The translations under genes were made by a program, and so were the position numbers. A stretch of 15,189 nt of DNA from an uncultured Lachnospira sp. (lineage in GTDB: Bacteria; Bacillota; Clostridia; Lachnospirales; Lachnospiraceae). Below, piece by piece: positions 13,115-15,189 of the stretch (within the stretch, counting starts at the first letter, position 1; every line of letters begins with the position of its first letter). The DNA lies in the NCBI GenBank assembly GCA_934358235.1, contig CAKRKK010000040.1, forward strand, positions 1-15,189, in the 5' to 3' direction. The notes under the pieces were generated by a model. That model searched no databases. It was not told the origin of the DNA and was given only the letters and a program-made list of their open reading frames with translations.

Positions 13115-15189
13115 ATGGTTAAGAAGACTTTATTCAAATATAGTTCAGTATTAATGAGTGTTGTTCTTATAGCATCAACGCTTACAGCCTGTGGAACAAA
13201 CACAGCATATAATCAGGTATCAAGCGAGGTTGCAGTAAGCAGCGAGGCGGCTTCTAACACAGAAAGCATAATATCCAATGCTATTAAAAATGAGTTATCT
13301 GTATCAAACACAAGTACATTGAAGACAAATACGCGTGACGAAATGGTATATGTGTTTGGTAAGGCAGATGGAACACAGGATCACGTAACTGTAACAGAAA
13401 AGGTGACAGATGCCAATGGTGATACAACAACTAACCAGAGCAGTTCAAGTAAGAGTGCGCCTGTATCTATGAAGGTTACTTATAAGTTAAATGGTGTAGA
13501 AACAAAGCCAGAGGATATGATTGGCAAAAGTGGTAAGGTTACTATCAGATATGATTACACTAACAATGAGAAGAAGACAATAAATGTTAATGGAAAGTCA
13601 CAGACAGCCTATGTTCCATTCACAATGATCACAGGAACGCTTCTTCCAACTGAAAAGTTCAGCAATGTGGAGGTTACTAATGGTAAGGTCAGCAAGGTTG
13701 GTGATAACATTATAGCACTTGGTATGACTATGCCAGGTTTAAAGGATACATTAAACCTTAAGTTTGATGGTGAAAGTCTTGATATGGATATTCCAGAGTA
13801 TTTTGAAATATCAGCAGATGTAGAAGATTTCGAACTTGATATGTCAATGTCGGTAGCAACTACAAGTGTACTTAATGATGTAGATGTAGATGATTTCTCT
13901 CTTGCAAAGCTTGAGGATAAGATGAATGAGCTTCAGTCAGCAGCAGACCAGCTTGCAGATGGAACTGTTACTCTGCAGGATGGTACACAGACACTTGCAG
14001 ACAGTATTCCAGCACTTACAGATGGTGTGAACCAGCTTAGCGATGGTGCAGGAACACTTAAGGAGGGTATATATGCTTATACTGATGGTGCAGCAGCGCT
14101 GGCAGCAGGAGCAGACCAGCTTAAGACAGGAGTTGGCACATATACAGCAGGAGCCAGCAAGCTTGGTGCAGGAGCAGCTACATTGCAGTCAGGTTTAAAG
14201 ACTTATACAGATGGCGTTGGAGCACTTAATGCAGGTTCAGGCACATTAAAGAGTGGTCTTTTAACATATACAGGTGGAGTTGCAAGTGCAGCAGCAGGAG
14301 CAGCTTCATTACAGGATGGTTTAAAGATATATACAGGTGGTGTTGCAAAGGCATATGAAGGAGCTAAGACACTTAATGCAGGAATAAAGAGTATTAAGAC
14401 AGTACTTATAGAAAATACTGCAACAAAGCTTAGTACTGCGGCAGAGAGTTACCGTAAGAATTTATCAATTATGAAACAGGCTGAAGCACTTCAGAAAGGC
14501 GCTCAGGCAGCAGGACTTACAGGTGTAACAATAGCCGATGATTTAAATACATTGGCAGGTAAGGCAGATGGAACAGAAACAACTGAGTATATTACAGCTT
14601 TATATAATAAGTATTTAACAGCTTATACAGTTAATCTTATGACAGAGATTGGAAATGCTGCACAGGCTGGAAAACAGTATATGCCAACTAATACAACAGC
14701 CAATACACCAGATTATATATACACAATGCAGTTAGGAATGCTTATAAGTGCGTCAGGCAATGTAGGAGCATCAACAGCATTAAATGGTGTAGTAAGCACA
14801 CTTACAACAGATAAAGATGTTCAGGTAAGATTAGAGCAGCTTACAGAAGGAAGCCAGTCACTAACAGATGGCCTTGGTAAGCTTGTTGATAATAACGATA
14901 CACTTAACGAAGGAGCTAAACAGCTTAATGCAGGTCTTGCCCAGCTTAATGATAACAATGATACGCTTAATGGTGGAGCAAGCCAGATAAGTGCAGGCCT
15001 TGGTAAGCTTGTTGATAACAATGATACACTCAATGGTGGAGCAAGCCAGATAAGTGCAGGTCTTGCCCAGCTTAATGATAATAACGATACATTAAATGGT
15101 GGTGTTGATAAGTTGAATAGTGGTTTAGGTACACTTAATTCTAACAATACTGCACTAAGAGATGGTTCATCACAGCTTGCTGATGGTAC
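13115..15189 (+). CDS. lipoprotein with X-X-X-L-X-X-G heptad repeats, 3' truncated
   Basis: An open frame of 691 codons continues past the window end. The ATG has GGAGGA 6 nt upstream. A lipoprotein signal peptide is clear: KK, a hydrophobic stretch, then LTAC with Cys26, so the protein should be lipid-anchored on the outer face of the membrane. A Ser-rich linker (about 30-60) and a beta-rich domain (about 65-270) follow. Heptads of the X-X-X-L-X-X-G type (TIGR03057-like) then begin around residue 285, fall into 21-residue units twice, and are separated by a repeat-free island at about 423-585. Such proteins, including YhgE/Pip relatives, commonly accompany MMPL transporters, where the long helical rod may span the wall or scaffold transport; that role is inferred. 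C-terminal membrane helices, if any, lie outside the window. Confidence 0.85.
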   Translation, partial: MVKKTLFKYSSVLMSVVLIASTLTACGTNTAYNQVSSEVAVSSEAASNTESIISNAIKNELSVSNTSTLKTNTRDEMVYVFGKADGTQDHVTVTEKVTDANGDTTTNQSSSSKSAPVSMKVTYKLNGVETKPEDMIGKSGKVTIRYDYTNNEKKTINVNGKSQTAYVPFTMITGTLLPTEKFSNVEVTNGKVSKVGDNIIALGMTMPGLKDTLNLKFDGESLDMDIPEYFEISADVEDFELDMSMSVATTSVLNDVDVDDFSLAKLEDKMNELQSAADQLADGTVTLQDGTQTLADSIPALTDGVNQLSDGAGTLKEGIYAYTDGAAALAAGADQLKTGVGTYTAGASKLGAGAATLQSGLKTYTDGVGALNAGSGTLKSGLLTYTGGVASAAAGAASLQDGLKIYTGGVAKAYEGAKTLNAGIKSIKTVLIENTATKLSTAAESYRKNLSIMKQAEALQKGAQAAGLTGVTIADDLNTLAGKADGTETTEYITALYNKYLTAYTVNLMTEIGNAAQAGKQYMPTNTTANTPDYIYTMQLGMLISASGNVGASTALNGVVSTLTTDKDVQVRLEQLTEGSQSLTDGLGKLVDNNDTLNEGAKQLNAGLAQLNDNNDTLNGGASQISAGLGKLVDNNDTLNGGASQISAGLAQLNDNNDTLNGGVDKLNSGLGTLNSNNTALRDGSSQLADG
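14066..14380 (+). repeat. five diverged 63-bp units (21-residue repeats, block A)
   Basis: Five consecutive 21-codon units begin at Gly codons 14066, 14129, 14192, 14255 and 14318. They have the protein pattern G-x-x-x-Y-T-x-G, as in GLKTYTDG and GLLTYTGG, and each equals three X-X-X-L-X-X-G heptads. The units are diverged at DNA level, indicating an old expansion. Confidence 0.85.
14870..15121 (+). repeat. four near-identical 63-bp units (block B)
   Basis: Units begin at Gly codons 14870, 14933, 14996 and 15059, with a diverged fifth from 15122. They encode alternating GLGKLVDNNDTLN and GLAQLNDNNDTLN openings followed by GGASQISA or a close variant. Unit 1 resembles unit 3 and unit 2 resembles unit 4, so the block looks like a recent duplication of a 126-bp pair. 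It is coding, not CRISPR. Confidence 0.9.

Noticed and set aside
14870..15121. Tandem repeats as a CRISPR array
   Set aside because: Units are contiguous 63-bp multiples of three inside an open frame, with no spacers.
14821..15147. 108-aa open frame on the - strand with repeated SVSLLS motifs
   Set aside because: It is the antisense shadow of the 63-bp coding repeats; the + strand frame has a start, ribosome binding site and lipobox.

Overview
This AT-rich window, with heavy use of AGA and ATA codons, most resembles a low-GC Firmicute of the order Lachnospirales (family Lachnospiraceae; a Lachnospira/Eubacterium eligens-like genome is my guess, not a demonstration). The tRNA genes do not encode CCA. 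The gene order from the decarboxylase to rsmI follows the yaaO-tmk-yaaQ-yaaR-holB-yaaT-yabA-yabB-yazA-rsmI neighbourhood known from Bacillus subtilis.

Positions 1-323 hold the end of a tRNA cluster: tRNA-Tyr (missing its first 7 bases), initiator tRNA-fMet and tRNA-Phe, closed by a strong intrinsic terminator. Positions 435-6846 hold the housekeeping run: an Orn/Lys/Arg decarboxylase, a guanylate-kinase-like protein in the slot of thymidylate kinase, a structured 149-nt gap where yaaQ/darA would sit, yaaR, holB (clamp-loader delta prime), ricT/yaaT, a tRNA1(Val)-type N6-adenine methyltransferase and rsmI. All are on the + strand with short gaps or overlaps.

Positions 6865-9906 hold two accessory-looking genes in tandem: a protein with two winged-helix-like repeats resembling plasmid initiator proteins, and a UvrD/PcrA-type SF1 helicase. 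The pair ends in a perfect 24-bp inverted repeat that overlaps the helicase stop codon and lies between convergent genes.

Positions 9948-15189 hold a regulated envelope/efflux module: a TetR-family repressor on the - strand, a 360-bp divergent control region, an MMPL/RND transporter, and a lipoprotein full of X-X-X-L-X-X-G heptads that runs off the end of the window. The control region has a good extended -10 promoter bracketed by two near-identical TGAC-N5-GTCA operators. This is the clearest regulatory circuit in the window: TetR probably silences the transporter and its lipoprotein partner until a ligand, probably an amphiphile, is sensed.

The least explained elements are the initiator-like/helicase pair, the structured leader before yaaR, the long perfect inverted repeat and the divergent P-loop of the guanylate-kinase-like protein.
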